NCBI RefSeq assembly: GCF_030678915.1
Contig: NZ_JAUUTZ010000006.1
Coordinates: 1-64,000, forward strand
From: Paracoccus wurundjeri
GTDB taxonomy: Bacteria; Pseudomonadota; Alphaproteobacteria; Rhodobacterales; Rhodobacteraceae
Length of the DNA stretch: 64,000 nt
Direction of reading: 5' to 3'
The position numbers and the translations under genes were made by a program. The notes beneath the pieces are model-generated. The model was given only the letters and a program-made list of their open reading frames with translations. It did no database searches and was not told where the DNA came from. Shown in pieces: positions 54,967 to 63,094 of the stretch; within the stretch, counting starts at the first letter, position 1; each line of letters begins with the position of its first letter.

Positions 54967-56079
54967 TTACAGCAATCGGCCATTGGCCTGAAAGAAATGC
55001 GACAATGGCAGGGCCGCCGCCCCCAGTACCCGGGCGCTGCGCCCAAGGCTGCCTGCTATCACATCGGGCAGATCGATTCCTTCCGTGGGCAGTTCCGCCA
55101 AAGCCCGCCTTGTCGCCTCGACCAATCCTGTCCGGGTCGTGGCAGGAATTGCCCCGTCGATGATAATCAGAGGCAAATCCGCAAGCGATACTGCGGCAAG
55201 CGCAACATGAGCCAGTCCCTTGCCCGCCTGCTCCGCCCATTCCGCCTCGATCTTCAGGGGCGGATCCCAGCCCGAGTCATCCGGCGGCAGGGACCGCCCC
55301 AAGCGACGCTCCAGAATGGCAACGGCAGCGTGATCTATCAGCTGCCCGCCGCCCGGCAGCGACATGGATCCCACCGCCGCCGCGTTTCGTTTTGGGCCGA
55401 AACGCAGATTGCCATCCAGAACGATGCCGCCGCCCGGAAAATGCGCGATGTAGAAATGCAGGAAATCCGCCGGTAAATCCTTACGCCCGAAGATCAGTTC
55501 CGCCGCGCAGGCGGTCGTAGCGTCATTTTCGAGGATGACGGGAAATGGCAGATCGCGGGCCAACTCACCCCGAAGATCGCAATCCTTCCATGCCGCCATG
55601 TCTTCGCCCCAGTCCCAAAGCCTGAACGGGGTTGCAATGCCAAGCCCGGCGATTCGTTCTTGTCCCACTTCCGGCAGGCTGGCACGAAATGTCTCGATTC
55701 CGCGCCGGGCGAAGTCAATAACTCTATCTGGCTGATGAATACCCTGGACCTCCTGCCGGTGCAGGATGATCCGCCCCGAAAAATCCATGAGCGCCAGTTC
55801 GATCAGACGACGGCCCAGCTTCAGCCCCAGAAAATAGGCGCCTTCAGGATTCAGCTCCAACGGTGTGGACGGCTGACCCACCTTACCGCGAACAGCTTCA
55901 CGTTCGTTGATGAATCTCTTATCTATCAATCTTTTGATAAGGTTTGTCATTGCCTGTGCCGAAACCCCGACAGCATGTGCCAAAGCCGTGCGCGGCATCG
56001 GCCCGTTCTTGCGGATCAACGACAGGATCGCCTTTTCATTCTCGCTCAGATTGCCGTTATTTGATCCGGTTTGTGACAT
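54967..56079 (-). CDS. ROK-family transcriptional repressor (FrcR-like)
   Basis: A 370-aa NagC/XylR-type regulator. A winged helix (residues ~12-70; RTALAHAVGVSAQAMTNLIKRLID) precedes a ROK domain. The sugar-kinase ATP loop is not intact and the zinc-binding CxCGxxGC motif of active ROK proteins is not seen (the region reads GSMSLPGGGQLIDH), so it is a sensor rather than a kinase. It is divergent from frcBCA, which it probably represses in the absence of fructose or a related sugar, as in rhizobial FrcR. Confidence 0.88.
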   Translation of the reverse strand: MSQTGSNNGNLSENEKAILSLIRKNGPMPRTALAHAVGVSAQAMTNLIKRLIDKRFINEREAVRGKVGQPSTPLELNPEGAYFLGLKLGRRLIELALMDFSGRIILHRQEVQGIHQPDRVIDFARRGIETFRASLPEVGQERIAGLGIATPFRLWDWGEDMAAWKDCDLRGELARDLPFPVILENDATTACAAELIFGRKDLPADFLHFYIAHFPGGGIVLDGNLRFGPKRNAAAVGSMSLPGGGQLIDHAAVAILERRLGRSLPPDDSGWDPPLKIEAEWAEQAGKGLAHVALAAVSLADLPLIIIDGAIPATTRTGLVEATRRALAELPTEGIDLPDVIAGSLGRSARVLGAAALPLSHFFQANGRLL

Positions 56080-56090
56080 TACGGGCTCCT

Positions 56091-56152
56091 CTCAAATCAA
56101 TTATTAAATCAAATTGAGTTATTGACAAGCACCTGTTTGCAATGGCTACATA
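56091..56152 (+). promoter_or_regulatory. Candidate ROK operator and frcB promoter
   Basis: A 28-bp AT-rich imperfect palindrome (56091-56118) has CTCAA/TTGAG ends and inner TCAATT/AATTGA arms, typical of ROK repressor sites. A TTGACA box at 56122-56127 follows at once, and a weak -10 (TACATA, 56147-56152, 19-bp spacing) precedes frcB. The overlap fits repression by the divergent ROK protein. Confidence 0.5.
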
Positions 56153-56198
56153 AGGAAGGCCGGGATGACCGTCCGGGCGTATAGGAGGAGAGTTACAG

Positions 56199-57227
56199 AT
56201 GTACAGAACCGCCATGCTGCGCATGACCGTCGCCGCTTCCGTTCTTGCGGCCGGAACGGGCCTTGCCATGGCTCAGGAGCCGGTAAAGGCGTGCCTGATC
56301 ACCAAGACCGACACGAACCCGTTCTTCGTGAAGATGCGCGAGGGTGCGACCGAGAAGGCCAAGGAACTTGGGGTCGAGCTTAGCAATTTTGCGGGCAGGA
56401 TCGATGGCGACAATGAAACCCAGGTCGCGGCGATCGAAACCTGCATCGCCAATGGCGCGAAGGGCATCCTGATCACCCCTTCGAACAGCTCTGCCATTGT
56501 CGGGCCGGTGCAGCAGGCGCGCGACGCGGGGCTGCTGGTCATTGCGCTCGACACCCCGCTTGATCCGGTGGACGCGGCGGATATGACATTTGCCACGGAT
56601 AATTTCCTTGCCGGCGAAATGATCGGAAAATGGGCCAAGGAAAGCCTGGGCGACAAGGCCGAGGATGCCAAGATCGCCATGCTGAATATCGATATCTCGC
56701 AACCCAGTGTCGATGTGCTGAGGAATCAGGGATTCCTGACCGGTTTCGGAATCGATGTCGGCGATCCGAACAAATGGGGCGACGAGGAGGATCCGCGCAT
56801 CGTCGGGCACGACGTCACGCAGGGCAATGAGGAAGGCGGCCGCAAGGCACTGGAGAATCTGCTTGCCCAAGAACCCTTTATCGATCTGGTCTATACGGTC
56901 AACGAACCGGCTGCCGCCGGCGCATATGAGGCGTTGAAATCCGTCGGGCGCGAAGGCGAGGTGACCATCGTTTCCGTCGATGGCGGCTGCCCCGGCGTCG
57001 CCAATGTCGAGGCGGGGATCATCGGCGCGACCGCTCAGCAATATCCGCTGCTGATGGCCTCGAAAGGGATCGAAGCAATTGCGGCATTCGCGAATGACGG
57101 CACCAAGCCCGAGGCAAGCGACGGCAAGAATTTCTTCGACACCGGCGTCAAGCTTGTGACCGACAGCCCGGTCGAGGGCGTCGACTCGATCCCGGTTGCC
57201 GAAGGCAAGGACCTTTGCTGGGGCTGA
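56199..57227 (+). CDS. frcB: Sugar ABC transporter substrate-binding protein (FrcB type)
   Basis: Periplasmic binding protein of the ribose/fructose class (Peripla_BP_4), 342 aa. The signal peptide ends GLAMA. Motifs [16 protein letters not shown] and [20 protein letters not shown] match FrcB of Sinorhizobium, which binds fructose, ribose and mannose. Two cysteine pairs may form disulfides. AGGAGG precedes the ATG. First gene of frcBCA. Confidence 0.92.
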   Translation: MYRTAMLRMTVAASVLAAGTGLAMAQEPVKACLITKTDTNPFFVKMREGATEKAKELGVELSNFAGRIDGDNETQVAAIETCIANGAKGILITPSNSSAIVGPVQQARDAGLLVIALDTPLDPVDAADMTFATDNFLAGEMIGKWAKESLGDKAEDAKIAMLNIDISQPSVDVLRNQGFLTGFGIDVGDPNKWGDEEDPRIVGHDVTQGNEEGGRKALENLLAQEPFIDLVYTVNEPAAAGAYEALKSVGREGEVTIVSVDGGCPGVANVEAGIIGATAQQYPLLMASKGIEAIAAFANDGTKPEASDGKNFFDTGVKLVTDSPVEGVDSIPVAEGKDLCWG

Positions 57228-57323
57228 TGCCGTCACGCAGCGATCATAACGGCTCGAGGCGGTACGCCGCCTCTTTCCCGCCATATTCGCCGCAGGCCCG
57301 CCACTTCGACCAAGGAGAGGTCC

Positions 57324-58391
57324 ATGTCCAATAGCGACAATTACGAATCCGTTGTCACGTCGGCATCACAGGATGTAGCGAAATTCGATGATCACAGGAA
57401 AGGAGTCCTTGGTCATTTTCAGCATATGCTGCATGTGACCCCCTCGCTGGTACCGCTGATCGTGCTTGTGGCCTCGATCATCATCTTCGGAATCGCCGTC
57501 GGCAGCAATTTCTTTTCGGCCTATGCCCTGACACTGATCCTTCAGCAGGTGCAGATCGTTGGCGTTCTGGCTGCGGCGCAATCGCTGGTGGTGTTGACTG
57601 CCGGGATCGACCTTTCAGTCGGTGCGATTGCGGTCTTTACTTCGGTATTGATGGGGCAGTTCACCTTCCGCTACGGGATCCCTGCCCCGATTTCAATATT
57701 GCTTGGCGTGAGCATCGGCACGGCCATCGGCGCGATCAGCGGCTGGCTGGTCAGCCGGGTCAAGCTGCCTCCGTTCATCGTGACGCTTGGCATGTGGCAG
57801 ATCGTGCTGGCGGCGAATTATCTTTATTCGGCCAACGAAACCATCCGCGCGCAGGATATCGCAACCAATGCCCCTTCCCTGCAATTCCTTGGCAACACGT
57901 TCAAACTTGGCGGCGCCACCATGACGCTTGGCGTGGTGATGATGGTCGTCATCGTGGCGGCGCTGGCCTATTACCTGCGCGCGACCGCATGGGGCAGGCA
58001 TGTCTATGCGGTAGGCGACGACCCCGAGGCGGCAAAGCTGGCAGGCGTGAATGTCCACAAAACGCTGATGTCGGTCTATATGCTGGTTGGCCTGATCTGC
58101 GGTTTGGCGGGCTGGGCGATGATAGGCCGTTACGGTTCAATTTCACCTTCCGCAACGACCGGAATGATGGGCAATATCCAGTCCATCACCGCCGTGGTGA
58201 TCGGAGGTATCTCGCTATTTGGCGGACGCGGCTCGATCCTTGGCGCATTTTTCGGCGCATTGATCGTTGGCGTGTTCGAGCTTGGATTGCGCATGGCGGG
58301 CGCGGATGCCCAATGGACCTATCTGCTGATTGGCATATTGATCATCGGGGCGGTTTCCGTGGACCAGTGGATCAGAAAGGTGGCAATGTGA
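57324..58391 (+). CDS. frcC: Sugar ABC transporter permease (FrcC type)
   Basis: RbsC-family permease of 355 aa with about ten helices. Family segments include VVLTAGIDLSVGAI, GWLVSRVKLPPFIVTLGM and the C-terminal VVIGGISLFGGRGSILGA. A hydrophilic N-terminal tail of ~35 residues precedes the first helix. AAGGAGAGG lies just before the ATG; 96 bp separate it from frcB. Its stop overlaps the frcA start region. Confidence 0.92.
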   Translation: MSNSDNYESVVTSASQDVAKFDDHRKGVLGHFQHMLHVTPSLVPLIVLVASIIIFGIAVGSNFFSAYALTLILQQVQIVGVLAAAQSLVVLTAGIDLSVGAIAVFTSVLMGQFTFRYGIPAPISILLGVSIGTAIGAISGWLVSRVKLPPFIVTLGMWQIVLAANYLYSANETIRAQDIATNAPSLQFLGNTFKLGGATMTLGVVMMVVIVAALAYYLRATAWGRHVYAVGDDPEAAKLAGVNVHKTLMSVYMLVGLICGLAGWAMIGRYGSISPSATTGMMGNIQSITAVVIGGISLFGGRGSILGAFFGALIVGVFELGLRMAGADAQWTYLLIGILIIGAVSVDQWIRKVAM

Positions 58392-59155
58392 TGGAACCCA
58401 TTCTCAAGGGCAGAAACCTCGTCAAACGCTATGGCAAGGTCACCGCGATCGATCACAGCGATTTCGATCTGATGAAGGGTGAAATTCTGGCCGTTATTGG
58501 TGATAATGGAGCAGGAAAGTCAAGCATCATCAAAGCACTGTGCGGCGCGATCATCCCCGATGAAGGTGAAGTCTGGCTGGAGGGAAAAAAGGTTCGCTTC
58601 ACCTCGCCGATCGACGCGCGCGAAGCCGGGATCGAAACAGTTTACCAGACATTGGCGATGTCGCCCGCCTTGTCGATCACCGACAATATGTTCATGGGCC
58701 GGGAAATCCGCATGCCGGGCCTGATGGGGAAATATCTGCGCAAGCTCGACCGTCCTAAAATGGAGAAGTTCGCCCGCGACAAGCTGTCGGAACTGGGGCT
58801 GATGACCATTCAGAACATCAATCAGCCGGTTGAATCGCTTTCGGGCGGTCAGCGGCAGGGCGTGGCGGTCGCGCGCGCAGCGGCATTCGGATCGAAGGTC
58901 ATCATCCTGGACGAACCGACCGCCGCATTGGGCGTCAAGGAAAGCCGCAAAGTTCTGGAACTGATTCAGGATGTCCGTTCGCGCGGAGTGTCCATCATTC
59001 TGATCAGCCACAACATGCCCCATGTCTTCGAGGTCGCGGACCGGATCCATGTCCACCGGCTTGGCCGCAAGCTATGCGTCATAAATCCCAAGGACCACAG
59101 CATGTCCGACGCGGTCGCCTATATGACCGGAGCAAAACTGCCGGAAGCTGCGTGA
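58391..59155 (+). CDS. frcA: Sugar ABC transporter ATP-binding protein (FrcA type)
   Basis: Single-cassette ATPase of 254 aa, as in FrcA and unlike the double-cassette RbsA. Walker A is GDNGAGKSS at residues 37-45, signature LSGGQRQG, Walker B VIILDEPTAALG, switch histidine in ISHNMP. The ATG at 58391 shares its first base with the frcC stop; a GTG one codon upstream (58388) is an equal candidate. No fructokinase follows, unlike the frcBCAK operon of Sinorhizobium. Confidence 0.91.
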   Translation: MEPILKGRNLVKRYGKVTAIDHSDFDLMKGEILAVIGDNGAGKSSIIKALCGAIIPDEGEVWLEGKKVRFTSPIDAREAGIETVYQTLAMSPALSITDNMFMGREIRMPGLMGKYLRKLDRPKMEKFARDKLSELGLMTIQNINQPVESLSGGQRQGVAVARAAAFGSKVIILDEPTAALGVKESRKVLELIQDVRSRGVSIILISHNMPHVFEVADRIHVHRLGRKLCVINPKDHSMSDAVAYMTGAKLPEAA

Positions 59156-59181
59156 CGTCCGGAGACCTTCCGGACGGCAAG

Positions 59182-60534
59182 CTACCGCGGGATAACGATC
59201 TCTGCCCGCAACCCGCCAAGCTTTTCACCGCGACTGAGACGCAGCTGCCCGCCATGACCACGGACGACATCGGCAGCGATCGCCAATCCAAGCCCGGCCC
59301 CCTGTCCGCTATTACGGTTCCGCGAACTGTCAAGCTGGGTAAAAGGGCGCATCGCCGTCTCCATATCCTCTTCCGGAATCCCCGGCCCATCATCCTCGAC
59401 ACCGATCCGCAGACTGCGCGGTCCTAGCGCTACATCGATCTCGACACTGGTTCCATGACGTACGGCATTGCCGATAAGATTATCCAATGCGCGCCGCAGC
59501 ATTTCGGGACGGCAACTTACCGGCTGCGACGATCCCCGAAGTTCAGCCAGATGAACATTCTGCCCGACACGTTGCGCAGCCGCCACGATGTCGCGCAGAA
59601 ACTCAAAGGGATCGATCTCCTCTGCCGGGCTTTCCCGCGCATCGTCCCGCGCATAATCCAGAAATGCATCCAGCATGCGATCCATCTCAGCGATATCCTT
59701 TTCCATCGCCGTGATATCATCGGGTTCCGACGCCATCCCCGGCGACAACATGGACAACCCCAGCCGCAAACGCGTCAAAGGCGTGCGCAGGTCATGACTG
59801 ATACCTGACAGCATCATCTTGCGCTGTTCATTCTGCCTCTCAAGCCTGCTGCGCATATCAAGGAATGCCGTGCCTGCGCTGCGGATTTCGATAGCACCGC
59901 CGGGACGATAAGGCTCGACCCGACCCCGGCCATAAGCCTCGGCCACCCGGGCAAGGCGGCGTATAGGGCGAAGCTGGTTGCGCAGGAAAATCGTTGCGAT
60001 GCCGGACATCAGCAAAGAGGTGAAAATCATCAGGACCAGAAGCTGATGCGGGTTCGAGGCACTGACCCGCTCACGATCGAATGAAATCGTGTAAGGTCCG
60101 AATTTACCCGACATCGTAACCGCAACGCGCTTGTTATCCGTCGCCAGATCGATGGCGGTCACATTTGGCAGGCCGGATCGCAGCTCGCGGATCACGATCC
60201 TGCCCGAGAAATCATAGAATTTACGCGCGTCACGTTCAGCAGCTATGGCAGGCAGTTGCACTGTCAGACTCAACGGCGCGGCAACTGCCTGCGCTGCCAG
60301 CAAAGCAGCGTGCGGGTTCTCCGATCGCTCCACCCGCGTCGCGACGAAGCCCAGCTCATGCGCCATGCTGCGGGTCATCTGCTGGGCGACGTCCTCGAAA
60401 TGACGCTGAAGAAACATGATGCTGACCACCAGCGTCACCACCACGATCGGCAGGAATAGGATCAATGCGGCCCGACCATAGAGACCGCGCGGGAACATGC
60501 GTTTCAGCCAGCCGTGTTCTGTTTCATTTGCCAT
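59182..60534 (-). CDS. Sensor histidine kinase, EnvZ-like
   Basis: Membrane kinase of 450 aa. Helices at about residues 22-43 and 167-184 enclose a periplasmic sensor; a HAMP segment is followed by the H-box SGISHDLRTPLTRLRL with His247, then a HATPase domain with DNLIGNAVRHG, EDDGPGIP and GAGLGLAIA. This matches the EnvZ-like kinases of Rhodobacterales, usually next to an OmpR-type regulator. Here the frcA gene is convergent and an MBL hydrolase divergent, so its regulator lies elsewhere. Confidence 0.9.
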   Translation of the reverse strand: MANETEHGWLKRMFPRGLYGRAALILFLPIVVVTLVVSIMFLQRHFEDVAQQMTRSMAHELGFVATRVERSENPHAALLAAQAVAAPLSLTVQLPAIAAERDARKFYDFSGRIVIRELRSGLPNVTAIDLATDNKRVAVTMSGKFGPYTISFDRERVSASNPHQLLVLMIFTSLLMSGIATIFLRNQLRPIRRLARVAEAYGRGRVEPYRPGGAIEIRSAGTAFLDMRSRLERQNEQRKMMLSGISHDLRTPLTRLRLGLSMLSPGMASEPDDITAMEKDIAEMDRMLDAFLDYARDDARESPAEEIDPFEFLRDIVAAAQRVGQNVHLAELRGSSQPVSCRPEMLRRALDNLIGNAVRHGTSVEIDVALGPRSLRIGVEDDGPGIPEEDMETAMRPFTQLDSSRNRNSGQGAGLGLAIAADVVRGHGGQLRLSRGEKLGGLRAEIVIPR

Positions 60535-60568
60535 GGTAAACCTGTCTGCGAAAATCTAGGCTAACCGG

Positions 60569-61432
60569 ATGACCGCCATAACGAAAGAGCCGCGCTGCAT
60601 TCTTGCGCCCAATCCCTCGCCCCTGACCGGGCCGGGAACCAATAGTTTCCTGATCGGTAAGGATCATGTCGCCGTAATCGATCCCGGGCCTGACGATTCA
60701 GGCCATCTCGACGCGATCCTTCAGGCTGGTGCGGGGAAAATCAGCCATATATTCGTGACCCACAGCCATAAAGATCACAGTGCGGGCGCACCGCGTCTTG
60801 CCGCCATGACCGGCGCGCCGCTTCTTGCATTCGGCGCTATGGAAGCCGGGCGCTCACCGGCGATGCAGAAACTGGCGGCGACCGGCCTTGTCGGCGGAGG
60901 CGAAGGGCTGGATGCGGGTTTCCGGGCCGATATCCTGCTGAAGGACGGTCAGGAAATATCGACGCCCGACTGGACCGTTCGAGCCCTGCACACACCGGGT
61001 CATTGCGGAAATCATTTGTGTTTTCAATATGAAGATCTGATGTTCTGCGGCGATATCGTGATGGAATGGTCCTCGACGCTGATTTCACCCCCGGATGGCG
61101 ATCTGGCGGATTATTTCCGCTCGCTTGACAAGATCGGGCTGGCTACGCCGAAACGATTGCTACCCGCGCATGGAAAACCCATCGAATCGCCCGCTGAAAG
61201 GCTATCGGAGCTGGCCGACCATCGCAGGCTGCGCACCGCCCAGATCCTGAACGCCCTGTCGCAATCCCCCGCAAGCGCCCAGGATCTTGCCCGGCGGATA
61301 TATGACATCGCCCCGATGCTTCTTCCTGCCGCAACCCGCAATGTGCTTGCCCATCTGGTCGCACTCGCGGATCTGGGAGCTGTGATTTACGATGGCGATC
61401 TTACCGCCGATACGATTTTCCGGACTGTATGA
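60569..61432 (+). CDS. MBL-fold metallo-hydrolase, LACTB2-like
   Basis: Metallo-beta-lactamase fold protein of 287 aa. The metal site THSHKDH is at residues 64-70, with further ligands in HTPGHCGNH and FCGDIVM. The last ~80 residues form a helical/winged domain as in the LACTB2 and PNKP-associated beta-lactamase-like group. Relatives act on thioesters or RNA; no substrate can be assigned. It is divergent from the kinase (34 bp) and followed by tRNA-Asn. Confidence 0.87.
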   Translation: MTAITKEPRCILAPNPSPLTGPGTNSFLIGKDHVAVIDPGPDDSGHLDAILQAGAGKISHIFVTHSHKDHSAGAPRLAAMTGAPLLAFGAMEAGRSPAMQKLAATGLVGGGEGLDAGFRADILLKDGQEISTPDWTVRALHTPGHCGNHLCFQYEDLMFCGDIVMEWSSTLISPPDGDLADYFRSLDKIGLATPKRLLPAHGKPIESPAERLSELADHRRLRTAQILNALSQSPASAQDLARRIYDIAPMLLPAATRNVLAHLVALADLGAVIYDGDLTADTIFRTV

Positions 61433-61490
61433 AAATTGTCGTATTGCCTCTGGACGACCATGGAACAGATTGCTATATCCCGCCTCGTGT

Positions 61491-61565
61491 TCCGGCGTAG
61501 CTCAGCGGTAGAGCAGTTGACTGTTAATCAATTGGTCGTAGGTTCGATCCCTACCGCCGGAGCCA
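61491..61565 (+). tRNA. tRNA-Asn(GTT)
   Basis: A 75-base tRNA with encoded CCA. The acceptor TCCGGCG pairs with CGCCGGA, D arm GCTC..GAGC, anticodon loop CTGTTAA (GTT), T arm GTAGGTTCGATCCCTAC, discriminator G. A very strong intrinsic terminator follows 5 bp later. Confidence 0.98.
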
Positions 61566-61570
61566 ACAAA

Positions 61571-61611
61571 AACAAAGGCTTAGCTAGAAATAGCTAAGCC
61601 TTTGTTTTTTT
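61571..61611 (+). terminator. Intrinsic terminator after tRNA-Asn
   Basis: A perfect 16-bp stem (61571-61586 with 61591-61606) capped by a GAAA tetraloop and followed by five more T (61607-61611). Stem sequence AACAAAGGCTTAGCTA. The stem is AT-richer than its surroundings. Confidence 0.95.
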
Positions 61612-61620
61612 GAGATAAAC

Positions 61621-61769
61621 CATCGACACTTCGCGCCAGAAAAACGAATTGCAGATGCTGAAATGAAAGCTGCAAGCGCGCAGATTGAAGCGGCTAAGGT
61701 GACACACGCATTCCCGTGATTGCAGTGGTCACGTCAGTGATCGCAATTCTGATCACTGCGCCGCTATAG
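61621..61769 (+). pseudogene. Remnant of a small coiled-coil/membrane protein gene
   Basis: The frame from 61636 reads APEKRIADAEMKAASAQIEA then AKVTHAFP before a TGA; shifting frame by one base near 61708 continues as IPVIAVVTSVIAILITAPL and stops at 61767-61769. Together this gives a short amphipathic helix followed by one membrane helix, a common layout of small phage- or toxin-associated proteins. A start is not visible upstream of the tRNA-Asn terminator. It may be the leftover end of a gene that was integrated or deleted at the tRNA. Confidence 0.35.
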
Positions 61770-61897
61770 AGTTGAACTGCCTACATACGCCGACCACGGC
61801 GAACAAAATATGGAGCAGTATTACGACAACACGGCTGCGAACGTTTCAACCGACGCGAGAAGGACGCGCAGCGTGGAGAATGCAGCGCCCCCTCGGT

Positions 61898-62818
61898 TTA
61901 ATCCAAAGTAATGGCGGCGATAATCTGACCCGGGATTTCCTGTCCCCCAAGATCCTCCTGCACCAGGATGACATGCCTGGTATCTTTAGGATTACTTCTT
62001 TCGGGTTGCTCCTCCTGGCGTATATTCAGCCGAAGCGGCGTTCTGCCGTCCCAGTCGGCAAGCTTGTCCATCGACAGAACTACATTGACATAATTCATGC
62101 TACGCCCGCGATTCTCGCCGGCCTTGATCTCGACGGTCCGGCTGGGAACATAGCTGACCAGCAGAACATCAACCGGATTCGCCAGTTCCGACAGCGGCAC
62201 GATCTCGATACTATCGCCCTGTTGCGTGGTTTCGCGGTTCAGGCTGACAAGCGCCGGTGTGACCCGATGCGCGTCGATCAGCCCGGCAAGCTGCGCCGGA
62301 CCGGGCGCGACGGCGGTATCCTGTCCGTCAATGATGAGTTGCGGTGTGTAGACCGAACGTTCGCCTGCGGCACGGGCATATGCCTCTTGCCGGCTGGTGA
62401 ATTCGGGGCTCGCGAAACTGTCTTCCCAGCCAAGATAGTCCCAGTAATCCACGTGCAGCGACAATGGCAGCACGCCCGGGTCATCTGCCAATGCGCTCAG
62501 CATATTGTCTGCGGCGGGACAAGAGGAACAGCCTTGCGACGTGAACAGTTCAACGACGATTGGCGATGTCGAGGGATTGAAATTGTCCAGAGGCGGCGGG
62601 GGCGCATCTCCGCTGGCGAAATTGTTGAACCCTGCCGATTCGGGCATTTCATATTGCCTGTCGGATGATGGCGCGGACCGGCCCGGATCAGTCGGCGCCG
62701 TGATCAGCGGCGCCTCCGGGTCCTCGGGCACGGTCGGTTGCTGGGCGGACAGGGGCAGTACACCTATCGTCCCGGCAAACATGACGGCCAGAAACATTCT
62801 GCTGGTGCCTATGCGCAT
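61898..62818 (-). CDS. DUF1223 (thioredoxin-like) exported protein
   Basis: Exported protein of 306 aa. The ATG at 62818 gives a signal peptide (FLAVMFAGTIGVLPLSAQ); frames from ATGs at 62863 and 62848 add polar residues in front. A proline-rich linker of ~55 residues leads to the DUF1223 domain with ELFTSQGCSSCPAAD, a thioredoxin-like CxxC. Redox function in the periplasm is likely but unproven. Confidence 0.87.
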   Translation of the reverse strand: MRIGTSRMFLAVMFAGTIGVLPLSAQQPTVPEDPEAPLITAPTDPGRSAPSSDRQYEMPESAGFNNFASGDAPPPPLDNFNPSTSPIVVELFTSQGCSSCPAADNMLSALADDPGVLPLSLHVDYWDYLGWEDSFASPEFTSRQEAYARAAGERSVYTPQLIIDGQDTAVAPGPAQLAGLIDAHRVTPALVSLNRETTQQGDSIEIVPLSELANPVDVLLVSYVPSRTVEIKAGENRGRSMNYVNVVLSMDKLADWDGRTPLRLNIRQEEQPERSNPKDTRHVILVQEDLGGQEIPGQIIAAITLD

Positions 62819-62909
62819 CTTCGGGTCCGCTTGATCAGATCTCATCTCCATGCATAGACCCATGTGGCGGCCAACACCAAATCAATGCTTTGTTAGCCCA
62901 GTCACCTGA

Positions 62910-62953
62910 TTATGGACAAGTGTATGCTTCATTATGGACAAGTGTATGCTTCA
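62910..62953 (+). repeat. Perfect tandem duplication of 22 bp upstream of acnA
   Basis: The 22-mer at 62910-62931 (ATTATGGACAAGTGTATG...) is followed directly by an identical copy (62932-62953). A partial match (GATTATGGCATGCC) recurs near 62976. The repeat lies 142 bp upstream of acnA and 92 bp upstream of the divergent DUF1223 gene, so it could be a duplicated regulator or promoter element. Confidence 0.85.
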
Positions 62954-63094
62954 GGGCTATTGAGCAAGCCGTCAGATTATGGCATGCCATTGCATACAAT
63001 TGAGGTGCATTACCCTTGCAGAACCTTTTTGCTTCAGGCAAAGCAGGGTGAGACTCATGCCCGACCCATCCATTTCGCAGACAGGGAGGCCCTG

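Noticed and set aside
56193..57284. 363-codon minus-strand open frame
   Set aside because: Antisense to frcB; composition shadow.
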